Shown piece by piece: positions 44,261 to 52,705 of a stretch of DNA of 64,000 nt; within the stretch, counting starts at the first letter, position 1, and each line of letters begins with the position of its first letter. The translations under genes were made by a program, and so were the position numbers. The notes below the pieces were generated by a model. The model was given only the letters and a program-made list of their open reading frames with translations. It did not search any database and was not told the DNA's origin. The stretch lies in the NCBI GenBank assembly GCA_966211335.1, contig CBIHNF010000001.1, positions 992,001 to 1,056,000 of the forward strand. Direction: 5' to 3'. The DNA comes from JAPWJZ01 sp966211335 (GTDB lineage: Bacteria > Pseudomonadota > Alphaproteobacteria > Micavibrionales > UBA2020).

Positions 44261-45019
44261 ATGAATCGCATCAAATCGCTCGCCCTCACCTTTACGCTTG
44301 CCGCAGCAAGCCTCGTCGGCCTCAACAACCGCGCGGAAGCGCAGACCGTGCCGATCAACCCCGGCGAGCCTCTCTACGGACAAACCTATAACGCCACTTC
44401 CTACGTCAGCCAGGACGCCATCAACGATGTCGCCTACAACGTCGGCGTGCAGGAGCCCTTCTACCGCGCAAGGCTCGGCTATACCTCCGCCATCGCCCAG
44501 AACGGCGAGAATATCGGCCTCGAGTTTGAATTGAAGGGCGGACAGGCGACAGTCATTCGCGCTTTCAACCTTAACAACACCTATTCCGCCAATTCATTTG
44601 AACGCGCCCGCGCTGGCGCTGCGGCGGTGGAAGATAACCTTGCGCTCAACACCCGCGTCTACGTGCAGACCTACCCCAGCTTCATCATTTGCGAACCCGT
44701 CCGCCCCATCCTCGGCATCGGCTGGCTGCTGCGCCCGCATGGCTGGGTCGATCCCTTCTATCGCGACCATGGCCGCAACTGGGATTTCGACCACCACCGC
44801 CCGCATCCGCTGCCGCTCTTCCCGCCGCCGCATCGGGATTTGGGGCGCTTTGAAGACCACCGCCGCTGGGAACAGCCGCGCGATGACCATCGCCACTGGG
44901 AGCAGCCGCGCAATGATAACCGCTGGGACAACAATCGCGGCAACGATCATGGCCGTGATGACCGTGGTCACAACGACCGTGGCGGCCAGCAACAGCAGCA
45001 CCGCGGTCCGCGCCGTTAA
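44261..45019 (+). CDS. exported protein with His/Asp/Arg-rich tail
   Basis: A 252-residue protein. The signal peptide (SLALTFTLAAASLVGLNNRAEA) is followed by a compact domain (about 28-165) with paired features such as FELKGGQATVIRAFNLNN and RVYVQTYPSFIICEPV. The C-terminal third (about 175-252) is a low-complexity tail of His, Asp, Arg, Trp and Pro, with imperfect repeats RRWEQPRDDHRHWEQPRNDN. The tail could bind metal ions or nucleic acid or simply be disordered. The ATG at 44261 has AAAGGG upstream and lies behind a putative promoter; the longer frame from 44183 runs through that promoter. Confidence 0.7.
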   Translation: MNRIKSLALTFTLAAASLVGLNNRAEAQTVPINPGEPLYGQTYNATSYVSQDAINDVAYNVGVQEPFYRARLGYTSAIAQNGENIGLEFELKGGQATVIRAFNLNNTYSANSFERARAGAAAVEDNLALNTRVYVQTYPSFIICEPVRPILGIGWLLRPHGWVDPFYRDHGRNWDFDHHRPHPLPLFPPPHRDLGRFEDHRRWEQPRDDHRHWEQPRNDNRWDNNRGNDHGRDDRGHNDRGGQQQQHRGPRR

Positions 45020-45099
45020 CAGCGGCTAAGGCCTGATTTTGTTAAGATTTGAAAATAGCGCAGCAATGCGCTATTTTCTGTTGCAGAGGACTTTTATAA

Positions 45100-45176
<77 letters not shown>

Positions 45177-45181
45177 ACTTC

Positions 45182-45811
45182 TTACGGCTTCGGCTTATCA
45201 GCCGTCATGAAAACATCATAGCGCGTGTTTTTGCCGAGTATCTGGTGCGAGGGCGGGCGAATGCCCGGCATCAGTTCCGCGCGGAGCGGCCATTTCAAAA
45301 CGGTGCGTTTTTTTGCTGAGGCCAGGGCGGCCAGCATTAATTCCGTCTGGTCCGCATCAACACCGACAATATCCCGCAAAATGCGCATCTCTTTTTTGAC
45401 CAGGGCGGTATTGCCGCGCGGCGGATGCATGGGGTCGACCAGCACAACATCCGGCGCAAGGCCGGGCAGCAGGGCTTTTGAATCGCCGAGGATTAAAGTC
45501 ATGCGCTCAATCGTCTGGGCATATTCCCCGCCTTCCGCTGCGGCGCGCGCCATGGCCTCCGCCAGTTGCGCGTGAATAGTTTCCGAGCGCTCAATCAGCG
45601 TCACCTGCGCGCCCATCGAGGCCATCAGGAAAGCGTCGCGGCCAAGGCCGGCGGTTGCATCCACGACATTTGGTATCACGCCTTTTGCGAAGCCGACTGC
45701 CTTCAGCAGTGCCTGGTTCCTGCCTTCCCGCGCGCGAAAACGGTGGCCGACGGCGCCGCCGACGAAGTCGATCTTGAGGTTGCTCTCGCTATCTGTCTTC
45801 GTGCCGGACAT
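45182..45811 (-). CDS. rsmJ: 16S rRNA (guanine1516-N2)-methyltransferase RsmJ
   Basis: A 209-residue AdoMet methyltransferase that modifies the small ribosomal subunit. The AdoMet motif VVDATAGLGRDAFLMASMG (about 49-67) is the RsmJ signature, followed by the acidic VTLIER strand and the catalytic-site stretch VLVDPMHPPRGNTALVKKEMRILRDIVG; TVLKWPLRA is a later family block. The ATG at 45811 is chosen over a TTG at 45817. Nine bases separate it from the pseudouridine synthase upstream on the same strand, so the two RNA-modification genes are probably one operon. Confidence 0.9.
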   Translation of the reverse strand: MSGTKTDSESNLKIDFVGGAVGHRFRAREGRNQALLKAVGFAKGVIPNVVDATAGLGRDAFLMASMGAQVTLIERSETIHAQLAEAMARAAAEGGEYAQTIERMTLILGDSKALLPGLAPDVVLVDPMHPPRGNTALVKKEMRILRDIVGVDADQTELMLAALASAKKRTVLKWPLRAELMPGIRPPSHQILGKNTRYDVFMTADKPKP

Positions 45812-45820
45812 TACCAAATC

Positions 45821-46486
45821 TCAAAACGGGCAGGGAACGGTGTAAAGCACATCTTCTCCGTTCGGATGCGTAAATCCCAGTTCTTCCGCATGCAGCATCA
45901 GGCGCGGCGCCGCTGCAAGCGCATCGCCTTCCGCATAAAAAACATCGCCTAAAATAGGGTGGCCCATCGCTTTCATATGCACGCGCAGTTGATGCGTGCG
46001 GCCTGTCAGGGGCACAAGGTGCAGCCGTGTCGACGACGGCGTGAGGCGTTCCACAACCTTCCATTGCGTCTGCGATGGCTTGCCGTTTTCAAGGTCGACG
46101 CGATGGCGCGGTTTTTTGGCGGGGTCGAGCGCCAGCGGCAGGTCGACAAGTCCTTCGTCATCCTGCACATGGCCAAAGACAATCGCCGTGTATAATTTTT
46201 TCGTCAGCCGCTTTTCAAACTGCGTACCGATGATGGAATGGGATTTTTTATTCAGCGCCATCAGCACGAGGCCGGATGTATCCTTGTCCAGCCGGTTCAC
46301 CGGGAACGCTTGCGGGAATTCCGCGCGCACGCGCGTGACAAGGCTGTCGAACAGCGCGGGGTCACGCCCCGGGACGGATAAAAGTCCGCTTGGCTTGTTC
46401 AGCACCAGAATATCGTCATCGCGGTGCACGATAGACAGGGGTTCAAGCGGCGGCCTATAATAAAGATCTGGCGAGGTCACAAGCAT
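45821..46486 (-). CDS. RluA-family pseudouridine synthase
   Basis: A 221-residue RNA pseudouridine synthase of the RluA type. The catalytic Asp lies in FPVNRLDKDTSGLVLMALN; other family segments are LSIVHRDDDILVLNKPSGLLSVPG, LTGRTHQLRVHMKAMGHPILGD and LMLHAEELGFTHP. There is no S4 domain, which suits RluA (23S U746/tRNA U32) more than RluC/D. The exact target cannot be fixed from the sequence. It precedes rsmJ in the same direction. Confidence 0.9.
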   Translation of the reverse strand: MLVTSPDLYYRPPLEPLSIVHRDDDILVLNKPSGLLSVPGRDPALFDSLVTRVRAEFPQAFPVNRLDKDTSGLVLMALNKKSHSIIGTQFEKRLTKKLYTAIVFGHVQDDEGLVDLPLALDPAKKPRHRVDLENGKPSQTQWKVVERLTPSSTRLHLVPLTGRTHQLRVHMKAMGHPILGDVFYAEGDALAAAPRLMLHAEELGFTHPNGEDVLYTVPCPF

Positions 46487-46527
46487 AAAATTTCATAACA
46501 TGCTTAAGCGCGGAAAACCATAAACAT

Positions 46528-47379
46528 ATGCACAAGCTGCTTTTTCTTTTCATCCTTCTTCTGTTTCCAACGATGGCAAAGGCGGATATTGCGGTCACGC
46601 GCAGCATTCATTACGGCCAGAATGCGGCGCAGATTGTGGATGTCTACCAGCCTGATATGTGCCGCGAAGCCTTATGCCCCGTCGTCCTCTGGGTGCATGG
46701 CGGCGGCTGGCGGCATGGCGATATGCAGGGCGCAGCGGCGAACGGGCTGCTGACGACATGGGCCAATCAGGGGATCGTCATGGTCGGCGTCAATTACCGC
46801 CTGTCGCCTGCCTACAAACATCCGGCGCATGTGGAAGATGTCGCTTCCGCTATTGCCTGGGCGCATAACAATATCGCGAAATTCGGCGGCGATGCGTCGC
46901 GCCTTTCGCTGCTCGGCCATTCGGCGGGGGCGCATCTGGTGGCGCTGGTCGCAACCAACCCGCGCTTTCTGGCGGCACATCACCTGACGCCATCAGGCGC
47001 GCTTGCCAACGTATTCCCCATCGATACCGCAAGTTTTGACCTGACGCAGCCATCAATGTTTGTACAGAGCATGGTGGAGCAGGCCTTCGGCACTGATGTG
47101 GATGTGCTGCATGACGCCTCGCCCATCTGGAACGTGACGGACAACGGCAGCTACCCGCCCTTTATTATGGCCGCGACGAAAGTGCGGCAGGACGCGGTGG
47201 ATACCAGCAGGACGTTGAAAAAAGAGCTGAAAGCCGCAGGCGGCAGCGCGGAGCTGCTGATTGTCGACCACCCGGGTTTGAGTCAGCTGCAGGCGCATGG
47301 TGCCATCGCCAAGGATCTGCAGGACCTCAACGCTGTGATGGCGCAGCGGCTTCTGGCGCGCGTGTTGCAACAGCAATAA
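46528..47379 (+). CDS. alpha/beta hydrolase, exported (BD-FAE/esterase-like)
   Basis: A 283-residue hydrolase with an N-terminal signal peptide (LLFLFILLLFPTMAKA). The oxyanion motif HGGGW (57-61) and nucleophile elbow GHSAG (130-134, Ser132) place it in the carboxylesterase/BD-FAE group; the later VDHPGLSQLQAHG segment supplies a likely catalytic His. It is predicted to act on ester substrates in the periplasm. It is divergent from the pseudouridine synthase and convergent with the next gene. Confidence 0.85.
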   Translation: MHKLLFLFILLLFPTMAKADIAVTRSIHYGQNAAQIVDVYQPDMCREALCPVVLWVHGGGWRHGDMQGAAANGLLTTWANQGIVMVGVNYRLSPAYKHPAHVEDVASAIAWAHNNIAKFGGDASRLSLLGHSAGAHLVALVATNPRFLAAHHLTPSGALANVFPIDTASFDLTQPSMFVQSMVEQAFGTDVDVLHDASPIWNVTDNGSYPPFIMAATKVRQDAVDTSRTLKKELKAAGGSAELLIVDHPGLSQLQAHGAIAKDLQDLNAVMAQRLLARVLQQQ

Positions 47380-47384
47380 GAAAT

Positions 47385-48161
47385 CTAGTGCGCGTTCTTT
47401 TGCTGCCACATTATTTCATCTGCAATTACTGCATCCAGATAGCCCAGCTGTTCCGGCGGTAGTCCAGCGACTTCGGCAGCGTGGCGGAAATCCTTCATTC
47501 GGTCGATGCTTCCACCCCAACGCGGCGAGAGCGTCAGCATATATTTGAATCTGGCGATAAAATTCCTGGGGTTCGACTGAATTGCTTTTGAAAGCATATC
47601 TTCCGCTGTTGCTGCATCGCCCGTTAGACGCGCTAGGGCAATGATATCCGTGTAAGTAAGCAAGGGATCGGTTGCGAGAGTGAGCGCGAGGTTATGATCA
47701 TCCATCGCCAATTTTACCAACCTCTCCATATCCGCTATTTGCTGAGGCGCTGTTTGGCCGATGTAATTTCCGCCCCGCATCGTAAAGGCAACAGAGCGGT
47801 AATATATTCCCCTCGCTTCGCGCGCCGCGTATGACTTGGGGTATGCGGCGATCCAAGCGTCCAGCTGTCTTCCGACGGAAGGTTTATCGGTATAAAATCC
47901 ACGGAAAAGATGCAAAAGGTGTACATCATCAATTTTGCCGCTTTCAAAGTCTTGTTGTACTCGATTCAGTTCCTGGTCAAGTTGCACGAAAGCTCCCTGC
48001 TGCAACAGTAAAAGATATTTGCTCTGGTCCGCCGCTTCCTCTGCGGTAACGGCAGGCGGGTCGACTATGAAAGTCGCCATCGCGGGATGAATAAAGATCG
48101 AGATGAAAATGAATGATAAAACTGCTAAGTAAAGCCGAATGTTTGATAAAAATAACGACAC
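47385..48161 (-). CDS. exported helical-repeat protein, DUF4034-like
   Basis: A 258-residue protein beginning with GTG at 48161, with AAGGG about 9 bases upstream. The N-terminus is a signal peptide or anchor (LYLAVLSFIFISIFIHPAMA). The rest is helical: LLQQGAFVQLDQELNRVQQD (about 56-75), the AWIAAYPKSYAAREARG segment and TPR-like pairs near DAATAEDMLSKAIQSNPRNF. The opening pattern resembles DUF4034 proteins, but I recall that family only loosely. Its composition is less GC-rich than its neighbours. Confidence 0.6.
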   Translation of the reverse strand: MSLFLSNIRLYLAVLSFIFISIFIHPAMATFIVDPPAVTAEEAADQSKYLLLLQQGAFVQLDQELNRVQQDFESGKIDDVHLLHLFRGFYTDKPSVGRQLDAWIAAYPKSYAAREARGIYYRSVAFTMRGGNYIGQTAPQQIADMERLVKLAMDDHNLALTLATDPLLTYTDIIALARLTGDAATAEDMLSKAIQSNPRNFIARFKYMLTLSPRWGGSIDRMKDFRHAAEVAGLPPEQLGYLDAVIADEIMWQQKNAH

Positions 48162-48225
48162 GATATTTCACCCTTGTTCAGGATATAGTACGCCAAAAAA
48201 GGTAAGATTATCCTAACGGCGCCAT

Positions 48226-48260
48226 GAAAAAAAGGCCGCCCTTTGACAGGCGGCCTTTTT
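48226..48260. terminator. bidirectional terminator
   Basis: Stem GGCCGCC / GGCGGCC with an 8-base loop between an A-run and five T residues. It lies between the start of the minus-strand gene at 48161 and the stop of the small Lys-rich gene, so it most likely ends the latter. Confidence 0.8.
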
Positions 48261-48278
48261 GAGGAACATCGGCAGGAA

Positions 48279-48380
48279 TTACTTGCCCTGTTTCTTTTCG
48301 CGCTTCGCTGCTTTTTTCTCGGCAGCGGATTTCAGCGGCTTTTTCTTGGTTTCTTTTTTCTGATCTTGTGACTTGCCCAT
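48279..48380 (-). CDS. small Lys-rich protein, 33 aa
   Basis: Encodes 33 residues beginning MGKSQDQKKETKKKPLK and ending EKKAAKREKKQGK. More than a third are lysine. The ATG is preceded by AGGAG with an 8-base spacer, and a strong terminator follows, so the gene looks real even though it is very short. Small basic proteins of this sort occur in alphaproteobacteria without known function; nucleic-acid or ribosome binding is a guess. Confidence 0.6.
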   Translation of the reverse strand: MGKSQDQKKETKKKPLKSAAEKKAAKREKKQGK

Positions 48381-48520
48381 AAGGGTTTCTCCTGTTGATT
48401 TCAAACCGGCGCGTTATCGCGCCTGACAGCCATTAAACCACGCGGCATAGTTTTGAGAAAATAAAATCGTAAATCACCACGGCTGATTTATACTCGTCGT
48501 CCAGAAGACAGGAGAGAGCG

Positions 48521-48856
48521 ATGACGATTACCTTTGAAGATTTCATGAAGGTCGGCCTTCACTTCGGCACCATCACGCGGGCCGAGGTATTCAAGGAAGC
48601 GCGCAAACCCGCGTACAAGTTATGGATCGACTTCGGCGCGGAGATTGGCCTCCTGCACTCTTCTTCCCAAATCACCGTCAAGTACCAGCCGGAAAACCTT
48701 GTCGGCAAACAGGTGCTCTGCGTCGTCAACTTCCCGCCAAAGCAGGTGGGTCCGTTTATCTCTCAGGTGCTGACGACAGGGGTTGACGATGTGGATGGAA
48801 ATACGGTGCTGGTGGTTGCCGAAGGGCCGGTGAAGAACGGCGCGCGCTTGCTGTAA
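48521..48856 (+). CDS. csaA: tRNA-binding protein (CsaA/YgjH-like)
   Basis: A 111-residue single OB-fold protein of the CsaA family. The characteristic line is FMKVGLHFGTITRAEVFKEARKPAYKLWIDFG (residues about 8-39), followed by HSSSQITVKY, GKQVLCVVNFPPKQVGPFISQVL and the C-terminal GPVKNGARLL. Members bind tRNA and were described as chaperone-like in Bacillus. AGGAGAG precedes the ATG. Confidence 0.9.
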   Translation: MTITFEDFMKVGLHFGTITRAEVFKEARKPAYKLWIDFGAEIGLLHSSSQITVKYQPENLVGKQVLCVVNFPPKQVGPFISQVLTTGVDDVDGNTVLVVAEGPVKNGARLL

Positions 48857-48994
48857 CGCCTTGATTTTATTGACGATAAAATTGCGCAGGTTTTTGGGCG
48901 GCTGTTTCGTGTAAAAAAGTAAACGGAGTTTGGGCAGGAATTCGTTCTCGAACGTTTGAATTCTAACGACCCCCGAAAGTACAAGGTGAATGTC

Positions 48995-49345
48995 ATGAAA
49001 AAGCTTCTTCTCTCCCTCGCCGCTCTCGGCATGCTGGTTGCCAGCACGGCCGCGCAGGCGCATAGCCGTGAATACTACGAAAACAAATACTACCAGGAAC
49101 ACGGCGCCTATTACCCCGCGCCGGATTACAATCGCTACGGCCGCCCGCCCAATTACTATCCGGCCAGCTGCTATTACGTGCATGAAGACTCACTCGGCCA
49201 CCATACCTGGCGCGTGCGCCCGGCCTGCAGCCAGCCGCAGCCGCGTTACTATGCCCCCTATGTTCCGCCGCGCCCGAGCTATTATGATTACCAGTACCGC
49301 GACTACCGCGGCCCGCGCGTGCAGCTGAATTTGTATAACGATTAA
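48995..49345 (+). CDS. exported Tyr/Pro-rich small protein
   Basis: A 116-residue protein with a signal peptide (LLLSLAALGMLVASTAAQA). The mature part is unusually rich in Tyr, Pro and Arg (HGAYYPAPDYNRYGRPPNYY and YYAPYVPPRPSYYDYQYRDY), with two Cys (PASCYYV and RPACSQP) that may form a disulfide. The ATG at 48995 has AAGGTG upstream; the frame from 48956 adds residues before the signal peptide and is rejected. Envelope-associated, function unknown. Confidence 0.68.
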   Translation: MKKLLLSLAALGMLVASTAAQAHSREYYENKYYQEHGAYYPAPDYNRYGRPPNYYPASCYYVHEDSLGHHTWRVRPACSQPQPRYYAPYVPPRPSYYDYQYRDYRGPRVQLNLYND

Positions 49346-49356
49346 GCTGAAGTGAT

Positions 49357-49393
49357 AAAAAAAGCCGCTTCCGAAAGGGAGCGGCTTTTTTTA
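49357..49393. terminator. bidirectional terminator
   Basis: Stem AGCCGCT-CC / GG-AGCGGCT closed by a GAAA loop, with seven A residues before and seven T residues after. Its right end overlaps the stop codon of the epimerase gene. Confidence 0.9.
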
Positions 49394-50257
49394 TTGAAAC
49401 GGTGCGGGCGGCCCTGCGTCGCCGTGTCGCTCCAGTTCCTGCAGCAGGCTCATCAGGCTGTAGGTCGGCGCATAGCCGAGAAGATCTGCGGCGGGGGCGT
49501 TATCAAGGCGGCGCGGCGGCTTGTCGGTTTCGAGCCCGTGTTTCGCCGCCAGCTCGCGGTACGCGGCATAGTATTTATCGAAGCTTTTGTCGGTAAAGGC
49601 GGCAAGGTCTTCCGCCGTATATTCGTAAGCACCGTCAATATCAACGGCAGGTGCGGGCGCTGGCAGCGGGGCGGGGTCGGCAAGTCGGGCGATGGCTTTC
49701 AACACCGCCTGTTCGACATCGTCGATATGCACCGCGCCACGCATAAACCAGTGCGCCCAGTCGATATAGCTGCTGTACACGCTGCGATTCCACGGCGGAA
49801 TAAAGGCGCGCGGGCGCAGAATGATGATGCGCATGCCGTGGCGGTGAGTATAGGCTTGGCACATTTCCTCGTTCAAAATTTTCGTATGGCCATAAACGCC
49901 ATAGCGGTCGCGGATGCTGGTGGAGGAGATGAAGACAAAATTTTTCACGCCCGCCACCGCCGCCGCCTCCAGCACGTTGAAGGTGCCGGTGACGTTCAGG
50001 TCGTGGAACTCCGCGGGCGACTTGGTTTTCTGGCCTTCGTGAATGCCGTGCCAGGCGGCGATATGCATGACGCAATCCGTGCCGGGCATGGCCTTGGCAA
50101 GCGTGTTCCTGTCCATGATCGAGGCATGGATGAAGTCAGCCCCCGAAACCTTCGGCGGCAGCATGTCGATGTTCGCGACGGTATCGCCGCGGGCGATGAG
50201 GTCGGCGGTTAAAAGGCTGCCAAGGTCGCCGGATCCGCCGGTCAGGAAAATACGCAT
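49391..50257 (-). CDS. NAD-dependent epimerase/dehydratase (extended SDR)
   Basis: A 288-residue extended short-chain dehydrogenase. The NAD(P) motif MRIFLTGGSGDLGS is at the N-terminus when the ATG at 50257 is used; the frame continues to 50338 but lacks family sequence there. Catalytic features are ISSTS and the YxxxK motif (YGHTK). A C-terminal region (about 195-288) shows LLGYAPTYSLMSLLQEL. Sugar-nucleotide or ketone substrate is unknown. Monocistronic. Confidence 0.85.
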   Translation of the reverse strand: MRIFLTGGSGDLGSLLTADLIARGDTVANIDMLPPKVSGADFIHASIMDRNTLAKAMPGTDCVMHIAAWHGIHEGQKTKSPAEFHDLNVTGTFNVLEAAAVAGVKNFVFISSTSIRDRYGVYGHTKILNEEMCQAYTHRHGMRIIILRPRAFIPPWNRSVYSSYIDWAHWFMRGAVHIDDVEQAVLKAIARLADPAPLPAPAPAVDIDGAYEYTAEDLAAFTDKSFDKYYAAYRELAAKHGLETDKPPRRLDNAPAADLLGYAPTYSLMSLLQELERHGDAGPPAPFQ

Positions 50258-50372
50258 AAGCCCATTATAAACCTGTAATTTCAGGGCGGGAAGGGGGTTT
50301 TGACTCTGGCCCTGCCGCATGCGATTATGAGCCAGCAAACAGACACCAAACCGCTGCCGCGAAAGTCATCCC

Positions 50373-50945
50373 TTGTCAGACAGATTATCCGATTCACCCC
50401 ATATCGCGCATGAGCGGCCGGCCCCTAAGCCGTATAGCCGCTTCCTGCAGCAAACCCTGCTGGATGACGAGCGCATCGTCAGCCGCGCGGAATTTCACTG
50501 GGTCTACACGTTCCGCGCCTTCCTCGTCGCTGTGCTGTGGATTGCTGTCGGCATCGCCATCCAGTTCGGGCTGCACAAGCTCGCAGCCTCCAGCCACGAC
50601 AATAGTATTGCGCGGTATGAGCTGATCCCGCCGCTGTTCGGCCTTGTCGTCGGCGGTTTTTCCTTCCTCGCCAAAATGATTTATAAATGGACGACGGAAA
50701 TCGTCCTGACGGACAAGCGCTTCTTGTATAAATCAGGCGTCTTTTCCATTCTCGTCTATAAAATGAACGTGCGGGAAATCAATTACTGCAACATCATGCA
50801 GTCGCTGCTCGGCAACTGGCTGGATTACGGCCATGTCTACATCATCACCTATACGCTCGATGATAAAAATATCTTCCTGCCCAACATCGCGGGGCCGCAT
50901 ACCTTCAGCACCGCCATCGAACAAGTCAAGAAAGCGGAATTCTAG
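50373..50945 (+). CDS. membrane protein with bacterial PH domain
   Basis: A 190-residue protein with two membrane segments (about 48-68, FRAFLVAVLWIAVGIAIQFG, and 87-104, LIPPLFGLVVGGFSFLAK) followed by a bPH2/DUF304-type domain (ITEIVLTDKRFLYKSG-like strand at about 107-122, then VREINYCNIMQSLLG). The start must be TTG at 50373 or another non-ATG codon, as no in-frame ATG precedes the membrane segments; no clear ribosome binding site is seen. The HD-domain gene begins directly after its stop codon. Confidence 0.72.
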   Translation: MSDRLSDSPHIAHERPAPKPYSRFLQQTLLDDERIVSRAEFHWVYTFRAFLVAVLWIAVGIAIQFGLHKLAASSHDNSIARYELIPPLFGLVVGGFSFLAKMIYKWTTEIVLTDKRFLYKSGVFSILVYKMNVREINYCNIMQSLLGNWLDYGHVYIITYTLDDKNIFLPNIAGPHTFSTAIEQVKKAEF

Positions 50946-51590
50946 ATGCTGCCGGAAAATCTTAAAAAATGGGAAAGCATTTTCAGCGCCAAAGCGGCAG
51001 AGCTGTTCCCCTCCAGCGACCCGTCACATGATGTGCTGCATATCCGCCGCGTCGTTGCCGCCGCGCTTAAATTAGCGGTGGAGGAGGGCGCAGACCTCAA
51101 CATCGTGCTGCCGGCCGCCTATTTCCATGATTTCGTGAACGTGCCGAAGAACGATCCGCGCCGCAGCATGGCGTCGCGCCTGTCAGGCGATGCGGCGGTG
51201 GAATATCTGGCAAGCATCGGCTATCCCGCGCAATATCTGGAAGCCATCCGCCATGCGATTGCCGCGCACAGCTTTTCCGCCGGCATCACCCCCGAAACGA
51301 TCGAGGCGAAAGTGGTGCAGGACGCCGATCGGCTCGACAGCCTGGGCGCCATCGGCATCGCCCGCTGCTTCAGCACCAATGCCATCATGGGCAAGCCCTA
51401 CTACAAGGAAGGCGATGTGCTGGCAGAAGGCCGCGAGGCGGATGACCGCCATTATGCCGTCGACCATTTCTACGTCAAATTGTTCAAGGTCGCCGAGATG
51501 CTGCAGACCAAATCTGCCCGTGCCGAAGGCGCCAAGCGCGCTGCCGTCATGCGTGATTATTTGCAGCAGCTGAAAGCGGAAGCGGCGTAA
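50946..51590 (+). CDS. HD-domain phosphohydrolase
   Basis: A 214-residue metal-dependent hydrolase. The HD pattern is H (HDVLHIRRV, about 28-32), HD (YFHDF, 61-62) and D (VQDADRLDSLGAIG, about 130), with the AIAAHSFS segment supplying another conserved His. It resembles YedJ/YpgQ-type nucleotide phosphohydrolases. It starts directly on the base after the stop of the PH-domain gene (TAG-ATG), and the two anchored small proteins follow, so a four-gene operon is likely. Confidence 0.85.
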   Translation: MLPENLKKWESIFSAKAAELFPSSDPSHDVLHIRRVVAAALKLAVEEGADLNIVLPAAYFHDFVNVPKNDPRRSMASRLSGDAAVEYLASIGYPAQYLEAIRHAIAAHSFSAGITPETIEAKVVQDADRLDSLGAIGIARCFSTNAIMGKPYYKEGDVLAEGREADDRHYAVDHFYVKLFKVAEMLQTKSARAEGAKRAAVMRDYLQQLKAEAA

Positions 51591-51593
51591 ATC

Positions 51594-52103
51594 ATGAAGC
51601 GCGGTATCATCGTCGCCCTTGTCCTGTCGGCGCTTATCATCGGCTACACCGCCTGGCAGGAATTCGGGCCCGCGCACAGCATTACAGTCAATCCGGGCCC
51701 TGTGATCGTGCCCGGCAGTTTCGTGCAGGGGGAGCTGGCGACCACACTGCGCAGTGCCGCCGAAGCCGCCATGAGCTTTGATGAAAATGACGGGAAAAGC
51801 CTCCTTTCCAGCCAGAAATATTTCACGGCTCCCGCCTGGGATTCCTACATGGACGACCTGCAGCACGCGGGCCTCATCACCGACCACGGCGTGCCCATCC
51901 GCACGCAGACGTTCAAAGTGACGCAAGGCCCTATCTACGGCGCGCATACGCGCAAGGACTACACCGTCGTCTTCACCGGCAAGCAGATGCTAGGCACCGT
52001 CAGCGGCGACCTGTCGTGCGAAATGACGGTGGATGGCGAAGAGGGTGAGTTGCCCAAATCTGTCATCATCACCCATTTCACCTGCGGCGCGGTCCCGCCC
52101 TGA
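51594..52103 (+). CDS. anchored periplasmic protein A (IcmL/DotI-like layout)
   Basis: A 169-residue protein with an N-terminal membrane anchor (about 4-20, GIIVALVLSALIIGYTA) and a periplasmic domain. The wording AAEAAMSFDENDGKSLLSSQ, YFTAPAWDSYMDDLQHAG and KVTQGPIYG, ending IITHFTCG, has the rhythm of the IcmL/DotI domain of type IVB secretion systems (mDF...FT..aW..f...L..s). No other secretion genes are nearby. It overlaps the next gene by one base (TGATG) and looks paralogous to it. Confidence 0.6.
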   Translation: MKRGIIVALVLSALIIGYTAWQEFGPAHSITVNPGPVIVPGSFVQGELATTLRSAAEAAMSFDENDGKSLLSSQKYFTAPAWDSYMDDLQHAGLITDHGVPIRTQTFKVTQGPIYGAHTRKDYTVVFTGKQMLGTVSGDLSCEMTVDGEEGELPKSVIITHFTCGAVPP

Positions 52104-52702
52104 TGGCCGCCGCCCCTGTTTCTGTTTTAACGCGCATTATTGCCGCGCTGTTTATCATCGGCCTCCTCGGCGTTTTTTACCTGACGCTCGGTGGCAAGCC
52201 CGTGCCGCACCAGACGCCGGCCGAATTTTCCACCGCCTACCGCGCCGAAATGCTGGCCGCCAGCGCCGCGCTTGACGATCCGAAGGCGCAGTTGCCGCAG
52301 AAAGATGAACTCCTGTTTCGCCGCGTGACGGCCACGGTCATGGATATGTCGATCGGCGATGTCTCCAGCCTCAAAGACGGCCGCGTCTTCTTCAGCCCCG
52401 AAGGCTGGCATGCCTTTATCGACGGGCTGCAATGGTCGAAATACATCGACCTCAACGATTCCCCCGACGTCGATATCGAATTCGCCATCACCAAAGGTCC
52501 CGCGCGCTTTGCCGCCGCGATTGATGACAAGTACAAGGACTACCCGCACTATGTCGCGCGCGCCGATATGACCGCGACCAAACTTGGCGAAACCAAGCCG
52601 CATAAAATGACGGTGAAATGCATCTTCCTCCTCGAAAAACAGGCGGGCAATCAGACGGCTTTGCCAAAGCAAATCCTGATCGAGAATATCAGCTGTAAAT
52701 AA
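52103..52702 (+). CDS. anchored periplasmic protein B (IcmL/DotI-like layout)
   Basis: A 199-residue protein with one N-terminal membrane segment (about 10-29, RIIAALFIIGLLGVFYLTLG) and a periplasmic domain. FFSPEGWHAFIDGLQWSKYI followed by FAITKGPARF and QILIENISCK parallels the gene just upstream (FTAPAWDSYMDDLQ, KVTQGPIYG, VIITHFTCG), including the C-terminal Cys. They are probably tandem duplicates whose products act as a pair. Any link to DotI-type proteins is tentative. Confidence 0.6.
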   Translation: MAAAPVSVLTRIIAALFIIGLLGVFYLTLGGKPVPHQTPAEFSTAYRAEMLAASAALDDPKAQLPQKDELLFRRVTATVMDMSIGDVSSLKDGRVFFSPEGWHAFIDGLQWSKYIDLNDSPDVDIEFAITKGPARFAAAIDDKYKDYPHYVARADMTATKLGETKPHKMTVKCIFLLEKQAGNQTALPKQILIENISCK

Positions 52703-52705
52703 AGC

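Noticed and set aside
50327..50410. A short plus-strand frame starting ATG at 50327 ahead of the PH-domain gene.
   Set aside because: It ends after 27 codons, overlaps the next start in another frame and has no recognisable product.
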